64,000 nt of DNA from Zonotrichia leucophrys gambelii (lineage: Eukaryota; Chordata; Aves; Passeriformes; Passerellidae), in assembly GCF_028769735.1 (NCBI RefSeq), contig NC_088171.1:133409033-133473032 (forward strand), written 5' to 3'. Below, one piece after another: positions 34,001 to 46,800 of the stretch. A program made the translations under genes and the position numbers. The notes under the pieces are model-generated. The model made no database searches. It saw only the letters and a list, made by a program, of their open reading frames with translations, and had not been told where the DNA came from. Every line of letters begins with the position of its first letter. Position 1 is the stretch's first letter.

Positions 34001-36649
34001 TGGCAATTTTACAAATCCTGCAGGCATGCAAATTCACACTGTTACTAATGTCAACCTGAAGTGACTCAACATTTTGATGGTTTTAAAAAATGAAATAAAG
34101 TATTTCCTTTTGTCTTGCTCAGGTTTCGTATGTGATATCGATGTCTGGAAAAAGAATGAAACATAAATGGTGCAAATATAGATTTCATTAATAAGCTCAT
34201 GAAAATGTTGAGCATCTGCTAGTTCAATAGCTTATTTAAGTTTATTTGAAACAGTTCATCTTAGAATACTCTCTGAGTAGAAAAAAAAAGGGGGAAAATT
34301 GCTCCTCTTTACTCTTCTTCAAGATTAGTTGGTAAGGTGAAGTGCACACGATATGAAACAATCAATGCCGCAGCACCGTCACAATTATTAATGGGAAATA
34401 AATATGGATTACAGATGTGCTGTCTCGTTGCAAAAGAAAGTGGGTGATTTATAAATTGCCAGTTATCACTTTGAAATACCAGTCCTCACAGAGCATCTGA
34501 ACTGGATTTATTTTGAAGGAATGATCTGGAGCAGAAGGTTTTACAGCTTGCCATTGTTCTCCTTGAAAGCACCGAGACAAAACAGTGTATGCAATAAATC
34601 ACATGCCGTATACCAAACATTGTTTACATGTTTTCAGGTGAGTTGCTAAACTAGTACAAAAGAGACTAAATTCCCATTGGTTCTTGATAGAGATCCTTCA
34701 GGAATTATATTCCAGTTTCTCTTAGGGGAGTACATTCATAAAGCAATTTGTGGTTTAATCCCTACAGAGAATATATTTCTTCTAAAAACATTGCCTACAT
34801 CTTTGTGTTTGAAGGCAAATGTAATTGATTTTACAAGACTGATCTTTTGATCAGATTAGTTTATTGGATTAGGCTTTTATCATCACCAGGATTTATTTGT
34901 TTTCCATGCTGTATTTATTTAGAAATTTTATCAAGGTTTTTTGCACACTGTGATTGTCTCTCAAAAGATTTGAACTGCCAATCAGTTTTTTGGAAGGAGA
35001 ATTTGCCGACATCAAATGAGAAGTTGGTTAAGGTTGACTGAGAGTGAAATTCCATCATGTCTCTCTTGAGAGGACCGGAAGGGAGCAATCTGTTTGAACT
35101 TCCAAGGAAAAACCTGTGTGGGAAGCCTGACATCAATGGCAATACCAAGCACCCTGGAAAGGTGATTTAGAGCTGGTGGCTTCACCCAGGATGCTCCTCT
35201 ACAATAGCTGCAAGATGACATTGTAGGCACAGTGGAGGCCAAAATCAAGGATGAGGTCTGCACTGAGGCACTTTTAGCACCTCAGCTGACTGTAGTAAGA
35301 AATAACCTTAATTTCAACTTCATGTATACAGATTGTGTGCTTTCTTCTTTTCTTCTATCCATAACTTGCCTAAACCTTTGTACTTACAGTCAGCCTTGGA
35401 TGTTGAGAATTTATACTTTCATTTGGCTTTTACCTTAACCTGACTTGTAGTAAGAGTGGTTTGAAGGTAACTGGCTTTCATAAAAGCATTTTTCTTTGAA
35501 AGATTGGCAGTGCAGAAGAGTAGGGAACTAACATGAGCTGTATCCTCACCCTGTTCTGTTGTGCCTTGGCAGACATATACAGACTGTTTAAGAGTTGGTG
35601 TTTTAGGGGTTGCAAAGGGAAGCAACGTTTGGCGACCACCAACAACCAGGAGGACTCAACAGCATGCAGCAAGTACGTGGGAAGCTCCCAGAGGCCCTGT
35701 CCAGGCTTTGTAGCCATTCTGTAAGTCATTCCCACTGCTGCTCATGTGGCTATCTGTATGAAGAGAGCTGGCAGCAATTAGGAGAACTACAGATCAGGAT
35801 ACCCACTGAGGTGCTTAGCACAACAGATATCCACTGACACATGCTCTGGAAAAATTCAGTATGAGGTCCTGGCTGACTTTCTAGATGTATGTTTCCTTGC
35901 TGCACAGAGTTAAAAACAATAGCTTTTAACTATTGCTCAAGGAACTGGATATTACAACAGTCTGACCCAGTGCACATGGTAACAACGCAGCATCCATTTC
36001 AGTATTTTCTTGACACACTGTCTACTTGCACATCAATGGGTTATGCTAGCCACTACTCCTTGAGTTATATTACTAAATCAAATAGTTGGCAGTGAAACTC
36101 AATATTCCTCCAGTACGTGAAATCCCCATTTAGAAACAAGAGTGGCTAACTCCATGGTGATGCAAAAAATACTACATTTATCTTTGTTTCCTGATAAAAT
36201 GCACATGAATCAGTAGTAATGATACAGAAAACACCATTACCTCTACCCTCTCCACTTCTTAGGCAATCGAAAGAGTCCCTAAGTACTTAGCTTTTGTGAA
36301 ACCAGAATTGAAAATTATTTCCATTTTGGAAACAAAAATGCTTTTATTGGTATCATCTAAATTATCCCCCATCATTTGCAACCAACCCCATGAGATACAG
36401 ACCACATCCTCTGCTCATAACATCACTTCTTGGTTTGACATGCCATTCGGTCAGCTTCAGGGAGTCTAAACAAAAATATACCCTTTGGTTTACAAAGAAA
36501 TACTGGATGCTGACCTTGTATCAAGGTTGTTCTCTTTTTTTTTTTTTTTTCCAACAGCTGTGTTATAGGAAACTTCAGAAATGGAAGGAGTCCCAGAAAT
36601 AGAACTTTTCCTGGTGTTTAATGTAAACCTCCCCTGACTCAGCTTCATG
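28067..36649. other. Unique sequence, no gene recognised
   Basis: About 8.6 kb. It includes a GC- and CpG-richer patch at 30080-30300 and a stretch at 34330-34640 with retained CpGs and homeodomain/forkhead-like motifs. It also holds a small Cys-containing ATG frame at 35533-35724 and a 16-base T run at 36535-36550. No exon can be named. Confidence 0.5.
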
Positions 36650-37235
36650 GTGTTTCTTTGAGTCCTGTCTTTGGTCATGAGAGTGAAGAGATCAGTACCC
36701 ATCCCTACACTTCCCCCTATGAGGGTGTTGAGGACTGCACTGAAGCCTGCCCTCAGTCTCTTCCAGACTGAACAAACCAAGTCACCTCAGCTTCTCCTTA
36801 TACACCTTCCCCTCAAGACTCTTCACCATCCTCATGGCCCTTCTTTAGATGCTCTCTAGTAGCTTAATATCTCTTTTATATTGTGGTGACCAAAACAGCC
36901 CCCAGCACTGGAGGTGAGGCCTCTCCAGTGCAGAGCAGAGCAGGACAATCCCCTCCTGTGTGTGCCTAATGCCCCCAGACAGGGTTGGCCCTCCTGGCTG
37001 CCAGGGCACTGCTGGCTCACATTCACCTTTCCACTGACCAGAACCCCCAGTTCCCTTTCTGTGGCACTGCTCTCCAGCCTCTCATTCCCCAGGTTGTCCG
37101 TACATCCAGGATTGCCCCATCCCAGGTGCAGAATCTGGCACTTGCCCTTCTTAAGCTTCATACAGTTGGTAATTGACCATCTCTCTAATTTGTTAAGGTC
37201 TTGCTGCAGAGCCTCTGCCCTCAAAGGCATAGACA
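36650..37235 (-). mobile_element. CR1 LINE fragment with ORF2 C-terminus
   Basis: On the minus strand 36856-37230 encodes the CR1 ORF2 C-terminal tail in good register, including DLNKLERWSITNCMK, KGKCQILHLGWGNPGC and RELGVLVSGKVNVSQQCPGS. The plus strand downstream has the antisense 3'-UTR blocks GAGGGTGTTGAGGACTGCA and CTCTTCACCATCCTCATGGCCC. It is a different subfamily from the copies at 7374 and 13635. It is 5'-truncated, lacks the catalytic palm and is inactive. Confidence 0.9.
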
Positions 37236-37644
37236 GGGTTTAATAGATTTTGACACCAGAAAAGACCATTTTGGTCAAGAATTCTGATTTTGTTCACAGG
37301 AATTATATGATGTTACACTGCATTTCCCACATTAGGTTTCTGCTTCCTGGCTGGTCCAGAACATGCCTTCTAAAATTGCAATTTTAAGACCTGAAATGAT
37401 GGACAAGTAGGTGTTGAAGTTATATTAGCATCTATACAAGATGAAATATGAAAATAAAGATCCTCACACTGAAAAAGTCCATAAAACCACAACATGTTAC
37501 CTATGGGTATAATGAACCTAGATCTGCCTCCAAGTCATCAAACAGAAATTGTTGTTATTCAAAGGGAAAAAAAGGATGGTTCAGAAGGAATAAAACCACC
37601 AGTGTCTAGCCTAATGTGAATCATGAACCTGCTTGTGTTCATAC

Positions 37645-37815
37645 TTAACTATAGTCTCATCGACCATATAGCATCTAAATATGTAGTCTCTGTAGTCTAC
37701 AGTCTAATATATAGTCTCTGTATATTATGTACAGATACAGACTATATATACAGATTATTCATACAGACTATAGTAAAAATATATATAGTCTATAGACTAT
37801 ATGGTCTCTGAATAG
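37645..37815. repeat. TAGTCT/AGACTA cluster with a 20-bp perfect palindrome
   Basis: At least nine TAGTCT or AGACTA hexamers in about 170 bases, in both orientations, embedded in TATA-rich DNA. ATATAGTCTATAGACTATAT (37783-37802) is a perfect palindrome. Frames across it (37623-37811) merely translate the repeat. Confidence 0.85.
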
Positions 37816-40800
37816 TCTCAAGGAAAATGAAACACCAGCAGCAAAGAAAGCAGAAACCTCTTCAGGCAGACTCCAAGCACCAACATGTTTATACAATTAC
37901 TTGTATCAGGAGAAACCACCTTGTGCTCAGAAATTTCTTCATGAAAACATTTCTTGACAAAACAGTTTTTTGGGAGGAATAAAACCCCAAAACCTCAGAT
38001 GTTACAATATTCCTTTTGCTACTTTTAAAGAAAAACATGCATTTTTTGCTATATTTAAGTGTAAATGTATTGATAAACATGATAAATGAAATTATTTTAT
38101 GCTATTCTAACAACTTAGGTTCTTTTTATTTTGTTTTTCCTCACTATTGTTAGGTAAGTATGTTCATTTATACAACAGAGTTGCTGAGTTCACCTGTGAT
38201 TTAGAGAATCAAAACTATCTTAGAATACAAGAGGCTGATTAGGTGGGATCAGTTGGGATTTAGCCAGATAAACCTTCATCTTTCAAAACTGGAATTGTTT
38301 TTTAAGTTATCAGCACCCATCAGAGAATGCATAACCATTCTTTCTCCAACCTAACTGCTGCTTTGCTAGAAGACTTTTTCCTAACAGTGATACCAGATAG
38401 ATGTTTCTCTCAGTAATTTGGAAAATATAAAGCAGAAATCAAACAATTGAAAGCTCAAACAATTTTTACAAGTAGATAAAAGTGATGCATTGATTAATTC
38501 TTTCTTTAACATTCCCCTTATTTAACTTCCATTTGAAACTAAAAAAGGGAGAAAAATATAAATGAAAGAAAAAAGAAATCTATAAACTCTTTGTTTTTCC
38601 TGAAAGATACATCTCTTTCAAATGTTTCACATGCCACGTTTGAAGCAGGTTGCAAGCATCAAATCATGTTAAGCTCGACTTACTCTAATGCAACATGAAA
38701 GATACAGCCTGAAGTAATGCATTACAACGTGACTTGTCACATGTGGGAATTTTTAAAAGAAAGCAATTTGCTGATAAAGACAACACAATTAAACAATTAA
38801 ACAATGGCTGGTTTGAATAAAAACACAGTATTTTCATGGTGTGTCTCAGTTTGGGATTATAAGAGACATTTTGGTCAGAGAAAAGGATCAGTTTCCTGTC
38901 TGCTGGGAAATGACTAAGGTAAGAAAAGAAGCATTTGGCAGAGCAGCTTGGCAAAGGCAGCAGCTCGAGGCAGGCATTGCTCTTGAAGGAATACTTCCAC
39001 CACTGCAGCAGCCAACACTAGAACAGCAATGTTTGGGAAGGGTGCATGTAAACACACCATATACCTCTGCCACTTGTGGTCATCAGATATCTTGAGGCTC
39101 TTTATTCAAGAGTCGCAGTGCTGTGCTGTAAGGCATGCCAGCAGGGGTTGTTCTTGCAATGATTTTGGTTACTGCAGTTATTTCCCTTGCTGGCTGTTCT
39201 TGCCTTGCCTACTGGAGGCACTTCTCTGTGACCACAGCAGTGGACAGGACTTGGGGATCCTCAGGAAAACACAGACATGTTCAGCTGCACATGGGGTGTG
39301 CTCCTTTAACATGGTTTTCATCATCACTCATTCTGGTACTTTTCAAAAATCCCCTTCTTTGAAGAAAGATCCTTCTTGTTTCCCAGTTGCATACAGCAGT
39401 AGGTCTCACCAAACTAAGGCTGTTAACAGAAACCAGGTGTTGGTGACCATGAAAGTCTAGGCTTGGTGAAGCAAAACTTCATGTATTGCTCTTCCTGGCA
39501 GTGCCAGATGGTGACTCCAGCCTGCACTGCTGTCACTTGCACCTAGAGTAAATAAAGAAGGCATGGAGTAAAGCTGAATGGGGTGTGCAAATGCCATGTC
39601 ACTTAATACAGGAGTTTAATACAAACTGCTGGGATAACCAGGTACAAGGGAAACACAAGTGGTACAAGAGGAGAAGCAAGGGCAAAGGCAAAGAGGACTG
39701 CATGGGAATAGAAGAGGAGCAGACACAGTGTGTATAGTAGAAAAAGGGATAGGGAGGGCAAGAGTTCAAGCAGCAAGTACAAAGATTATTAAAATAAAGG
39801 GTAAAATCCTGTTTGTTTCCCAGATTATAACAGCAATGATAAAATGATTCACAGCCTGGTATTGCTGAAAGTCCCAGAAAGGCTCTCTTTGTGCAAGGAG
39901 CAAGGGTCTCACATCAACTCTCTCAGGCAGCAGGCACTGTGAGGCTGTGCTCCCAGAACACCATTGCAAATTACTAGGAAGCTGTTTAAACTGGAAAGAT
40001 TTCTCTTCTGCATTCTGAATTTAGGAGCTCACAATGGAAAATTAAAGCATATGTTTTTAGCAGAGCAAACCAATATTCTTTTGTATAAAACCCACTAAAT
40101 CATCACACATCTAGAAAGTCCTAACATGATTGACAGTGTACTTAAGAGACGACAAGCTGGGAATAGAAAAGGTTAGACTTCAAGGACAATTTAACAAGTG
40201 GCAAAAAGACATTTGCATATGTATTGTTTGAAACAGGAGTGCACAGAAGTGGAAAACAAGGATCAGCAAGTCCAGCCATGGCCACTGGCAAGAGTGTCAC
40301 AACATTTGGTCTCTTCTCTTTACAGCCCACAAAACACTTCTGTGCGCTCTATTACCAGATAATGGGTTGCAATGAGAGAGAAAATGTCACAAGCATATCA
40401 GAGGATGAGAGCAGAAGATAGATAAAAATCATGACTAGTCGTGCAACTTGCCATGGCAGTTCAAAACTGTTGTTCTTAAGGCACAAGCTTCACTTGCACT
40501 GAATATTGATATATTTGTCTCTGAGCTTCAGCCCTCTCTCTGCCTTTGTGCCTGCATAAAAGGAGAGAGAATCAGCTGTCATTTCAATGCTAAAGTCCTT
40601 GGGATGGCAATGAAACTGAAGAGTCACATGTATATTTGTCTCCAAAGGTTATGCCCTCAAGTCTTCATTTTACGGTGATGGCCAGGGCTTAGAGAAAATG
40701 TGTATGTGCTTGTGTTCCACTAAGAGATTTTTTCATTCTTAAAAACATATGATGTGTGGACAAAATTCATCTCTTATGTAAAACTGCATCACTTTAATGA

Positions 40801-43800
40801 TGTATTTTCAGAGATGGACTTCTGTGTACTCATTTAAATCAGGCAAGCAATTTTAAATAAAAAATGAGAACTGGTAAATAAAAACATCTGATAGATTATT
40901 AAGTTCCACATATTGAGCTTTTATTAGGAATAACTGATATAACAAAGATCTTAATGTAGGCAAGACAGATCTTGCATGTAGGCATTATTCATTTATATAT
41001 GGTTCCTCATCAAGAGTGGTAAAGAAACAGGGAGGAACAGCAAAGACACTGAGACTTCTTTAACAGTGGGCTTGAAATGTGCTGCTTGTTAATTTATTCT
41101 TTTTCTTTTGACTGTGATGTGATTGCAAATATCAGGAAAAAAATTACGGCAAATTCCCTCCATTTTTTAATACTTGGTGCATTTAAATTAGATGTCTATA
41201 CTGTCTTTAAGTGCACTGGTAGGGAAAGGGGAGGAAAGATTTCAGACCATCCGGTTTTCATCAGAAGATCCTTTGGAATATTTGAACACTTCTGTCCTGC
41301 CATATAAGTAAAGTTGTTCCCAATTGGAAGGGACTGTATGACAGCTTGCACACAAGAGGTACTCTCCCAATAAAAATACTACCAAGAAGTTTGGTTCCAT
41401 CAAAATCACAAAAGAAATGGAGATTTCCAGCTGACCAACAAACTAAGCAAGAGACCCGAGAGAACCTTTGATATTCCTTTAATGTGAAGGAAAGCCCTGG
41501 ACTACACCCAAAGGTGTCTTAAACTGCCAACACACTCAGTATGTCTGTGTTAATTTACACATCCTTACCTTAAATTACACTCTTGACATTCCTAATTATG
41601 GAAATCACATATCTGTACAAACATGACTTATGCTATTAACATTCTGCACACCCTCAGAAAGTGGGAGGCATTAGCCCTGGTGAAATGCAAGAGAGCTGAT
41701 GATCCAGGTCTCTGCTGGGTGAGCTGGCTGTGCACCAGCACTGACCTCTGCCAGTGAGAGCCAGTGAAGGGCTTTGTGTGCCTGTGCTGTGGGTCCATGA
41801 GCTTGAGACAAGTTCAAGGCAACAGCATCACAAGGATTTTTACAGTCCCAGACATCCAGAAATGCCTGTCAGCAAGGACTGACGTCCTTTGTGCCCTTCC
41901 CTTCTCTTTCTGCCCAAGACAAGGGCATGAGGGATAAGAACGTGCTGTGGTTGCTTCTCCTGAGCTGCAGTCACACTGCAGCCCAGCAAAGAGCCACTGC
42001 TGCAGCCATGAAGATGCAGATGTCCACATGGACTGTACAAAGGCTGAAGCAAGCACCTCTCTGCTGCGCTAGGAACTTCCTTGGGAAACATTGATGGGAG
42101 CGAAATCTTATTTTCATCAAAAGTGGATACAACTTCATTTCAGTAGGGCAGTCTAAGCCAGTGAAAAAGAAGTGTTTTATACAATTTTTCTCCACTGTCT
42201 TTGTCTGACAATGCTATCCCAAACTAACAGCTTCACTTGCATTGCACTTTCTCAAATGGGAGCCTAAATGACTTTTAGCTGTGCATGTTCTTGATTATTT
42301 TTATTTTTAGGCTTCTATCCTCCAAAGCCTTATTTATGACAATAGTGACATTAATTATAACAGGACCGTGTTACTTGCATGATTGAGAACTACTCAAAGC
42401 TTTATCAGATTTTGTCCAAGATCCAAAGTAGAGAAACTCTGTATGCCAAGAGTTTGTGGACTTTAACATTTTCCTCTCCTTTAAACAACTAAATCACACC
42501 ATAAATAAAATAGACTACCAGGAAAATTAAACAGCCTGAATGTAGCAAGGGGGAATATTTCAATAACAAATATTGCTACCCATATACCTCAACAGAATGT
42601 GCTAAAGTAAACAAAATGATAGCATAATTATAGTCATTCCAGTTATGTTAATTAGGCTATATACACGCTTCATTGATAAGCAACTGTGGTGCAAAAAGTG
42701 CTGTAAGCCTGATATTTCCTTGGTTAGCAGCTTTGTTGTGCATATGCTGCTGTTATGATCTTAGTTGCATTAATGCAGAGCAAAAAAAGCCCCACAACCC
42801 AGAGCTAAAAACAATAGAAATAATAATGGCATGTGCCAGGGCAGGCTTAGTGCGAGGCTCAAGCTGAACAGCCCAGGGTGATCTTACTCTGAATTCAGGT
42901 TCCCAGAGAAGATTGCCAGCAAGACTTCCCCAGACAACATCCCAATAAATGCAAATACACACAAACATCGCAGTCAGTTGTGATCCACAGAGGGAGCCTT
43001 TACACCTGTGTTTTGCTGACTCTGTAGCTATAATTTCTCAACACTCTGCAAGGTGTTTTGGATTGCAGCTGCTCAGAATTTAACATCACATCTTTTTTTT
43101 ATGGAAGTATCGCTTCTTTTTTTGTGTGTAAGGATTGTTGTTCCTTTTTTCCTTGAAGTGTAATTATTTCACAAAACTGCTGTCAATTTCTTGCATAAAA
43201 ATATTTTAATGGCAAGAAATATGGCTTTGCTCATTTTTGATGATTTTTTATGGAAAACCTAAAATGAAAATAAAATTGAAAATGTTCAGAGACTCAACAG
43301 AGAAGAAAACACTGCATAAAACAATTTAAAAATAGCATCTACAATTTTGACAAAATGTTTTATAGCAGATAAAGGGCTTATTTTTTAAAACAAACAAAAA
43401 CATTTAAGCATTTGCCTCCTGAAATTCTCTGTTTCAATCTTAAGCATGACCTATGACACTTTAAATAATTCTTTCTATTTATTCAATATTCCTCATTTTG
43501 ATAATTCTAATTTCTGATTGTTAAAAAGCAAATGCCAACCTTGGTATTTTTTACTAGTTTCTCTGTGTCATTAAACTTTTGCTACTGCTTGTTTGGTGTG
43601 TTACTACTGTAGTTAAGTACGTCTCTACTACTTGGGGGAAAGATCCTGAAATAGCCCCATCCACGCTGTGCCAATATTATGGCATTCCCAATGCTGTCAA
43701 CAATTTTGACAACACATTGCAGTGCTGTGCACTGGAGATACTCCTGCTTGCTCTGAGCTGCTCTCAGTCTTTCTCCTGCAGTGCCACTTTGCACTGTCCA

Positions 43801-46800
43801 GGCACAACTTTACTGGAGAATTAGGCTCAAAATTAGAAATAGAAATATCAGTGAAATAGATCAGTGTAGGATCACATTGGAACACAAGCATTTCAGTGAG
43901 GTTGGAGAAATCAAAAGACTAATTTTGAGTTGCAGGTCATATTTTTAGCTACATCAGGCAGTTTCTCTATTCAGCTGGTAGGAGTCATGACCTCTGTGTC
44001 TTGATCTCTAGAGTACTTTGGAGAGGATACTGCTGCTTGCCTCATTTCTAGTCTCACTTACTACCAACATTCATAAACTTTTAAAAAATTTATGAGACTT
44101 GTTAAAAAAACCAAAAATACACATACAAAGTAATTATTCATGGTCCAGTTTTATTTTCTTCAGCTGCTGATGTGGCTGTTACATTTCAGAGTAATTGGTG
44201 TTTCATCAAGGAACAGTGCACCCCAAGTGAATGTCCTGGCTCACTCAGTTCTGACTGCCAGCTGCAGACTCAGTGTTGCACAGATAAGTTTGTGGCACAG
44301 GAAACAAACATGACAAACAATCCCCAAAGGAAGATAGTTAAAGCAACTTTCGCAAACATTTGCCTTGGTGTTGCAAGCATTAAATAGCTACAAGCCCGAA
44401 ATAAAACATACTTTTGAAATCTCATTTTTTTCCCACCCCTGCAGATTTACATTCCTCTTAATGGCTTGAAATATTCAAGAATTAAAGTTTTCTGTCTGAG
44501 CATTTGATCTGAAATACCATGTACAGATCACACCAAACTCCTATGTCAGTTTCTTTCACTTTGAGAAATACTAAAAAAAAAAATCCTGATCTAAACAATA
44601 CCTCCAGAAATAATGAAAGGCCTTCTCCAAATTCTACAAATAGTGGCATTCAATTCTGCAAGATCTTCAGCTTTACTTTACATTTACTGAATACAAAGAA
44701 GAACTTTCAAGAGAAACTCGGTAACGCCTTTCCCTGAGTGCAAGACTGGAACTTAAATGTGCATGTGGAATTTTTCACAATATGTTGTGTTTGTGGTTTT
44801 AATTATCATCATAAGTGCCACAGTTAATCTGTAGTTCAACATGTGAAAGTGTTTATACAGTTTTACATGCTGGCTTGGTAACCCGCACAAACATTTAGGT
44901 TTAAAGGAACATTGCAGGTTGAGTCCTCATCACTTTATGAACCCTTACGTCAGCCATGTGCAGCACCTCCCCAGCTCTCTTGCCACCTGTGACTCGGCCA
45001 CCCAAGATCCTTCTCCTTCTGACCTCACCTCCTCCAGCCAGCAAGAGAAAGAAACCCTTCTCTGCCAAAGGCAGAGGAGAAGCAAAGGTGAGAGACTCAG
45101 AATGGAGGATTTCTATGGTGCTGAATTCAGCAGAAATTTATGTATAAGGAGTAATTCTGAAATGACCACGCTCTTCATCAGTGGTTAATGCCGGAGGTAG
45201 ATTTTCCCCAGCACACAAACAGACCCTGCTGGAAAGGGATCTTTCTCTTCCCACCTGCTTATTCCAGCATATGCATGTTGCCTGGCAGAGGGGCAGAAAA
45301 AGCATGGCGGAGAAGGATGCAGAAGAGTGAGAAAGGTCACCAAGCACAGGCACTTCTTCACCAACCAAAAGCCATCCATTGCACTGTGGTGCCAAGCACA
45401 GGACAAGCTGGTCACCATCCCATGGAAATGCCCAAATGCCACATTCCTTATCCCCCAAAGGATCCTGGCTCTGACAGAGCATTCAGCTGATTATGACTGA
45501 ACCTTTGAAAGCACAGATTCTTACTTTACTAACTGATCACACTGAAGACATACAAATTGAAATACTCTGAGTGATGGTGCTGCAATAGAAAGGACACTGA
45601 GGCACATCCTCAGCCTGTGCACTCAGAAGAGAGTGGGCTCCTATGGATCCAAGATCATTGCTGTTAGATTGTGACACCCCTGGGCTTTTTGCCTCTGGGA
45701 CTGCTCCACAGATTAACCTGCAGGACCAGATCAGGGTTTCTCTCCTCTTCACTCATCTTTTCCAGAAGGAAAACCCAACTTCTCATCCTGAGGCCAAGAG
45801 ATCCCTTCTCTGTCTGATGGAGGGGAGATCACTGACGTCTTCACAACTGCCCACAGGACCAGAAACATTAACAAAGGACAAATCTTTATAAAAAGTCTGT
45901 CAGGCAGTTCACAGCAAAACTACTGTGCTCTGAGCTTCTCATGTTTGCATCTTATGAGGAAAAACCACTGGTACTGACTTTCACCATTCTTCTCAAAAGC
46001 TTCTTCCTGAAGCTGATGACAGACATGGTAGAACTAGAAAGGAACTTAAATTATTTGTGCTGCCCATTGCCAATGGTCTTCTAAATAAACTGAAAATAAA
46101 ATTGTAAAGAAAACTTGTTACAGAAAAGAGCATAAAGAAGTAATACAGCTAAAGAATTCAACAAATGGAGTGGCAGCTTTTTTTTTTCAGCAAGGAGTTG
46201 TAAAAAGCTTTGGAAAAATCAGCTAATTGTGCATGGTCAACTCACCTTTATTACAGAGTTTAAAGGTAATGAAGTACATTTTTTTACACAACAGGCTTGA
46301 TGAAATCCTCATTCTTTCTCAAAATTCTTCTGTGCAAACCATGTGAGATGTTTGCTGTGTATGGTGTAGCCAGTAGTAAACTATGACACATCAATAGAAC
46401 TTAAAAAACAATCTCAGAATCTAGGAGGCCAAAATGCTGCCCTCTGTTTTATCAAAAAGGCATTACCAAACTGCTTAATATGTCAGCATCTCTCTAAGGC
46501 TCAGATCACACATGACACTTTAAAATGAGATTGTTCCCACTCAAAGGAGTTCTCCTAAAACACAATTCATTCAGACCCAGCAAAACCAAACCACTTCCCT
46601 GAGTTTCACAAGCCCTCCTAATAGCACTGATGTGATGAGAAAGGCAACAGAAATCTAAATATTCATGGCAGTTTGTAGAGGGCACAGTTTAAACAGCTGT
46701 GAAGAAGCTTATTCTGCATATACATCAAATCAATACTAGTCTTCGCTGTGTGGAAACAGGAACACCTTCATTCAAACCCAGACTACTTAACATATCAAAT

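Noticed and set aside
37623..37811. 62-codon frame with Tyr/Ile/Val repeats
   Set aside because: It is a translation of the TAGTCT/TATA repeat cluster.
39135..39362. 75-codon ATG frame with a strong membrane segment
   Set aside because: No homologue was recognised and no splice or promoter context was seen. A single hydrophobic stretch is common by chance at this frame length.
41325..41345. AATTGGAAGGGACTG as a CR1 remnant
   Set aside because: It resembles the CR1 TTGGAAGGGACC block, but no neighbouring CR1 sequence supports it.
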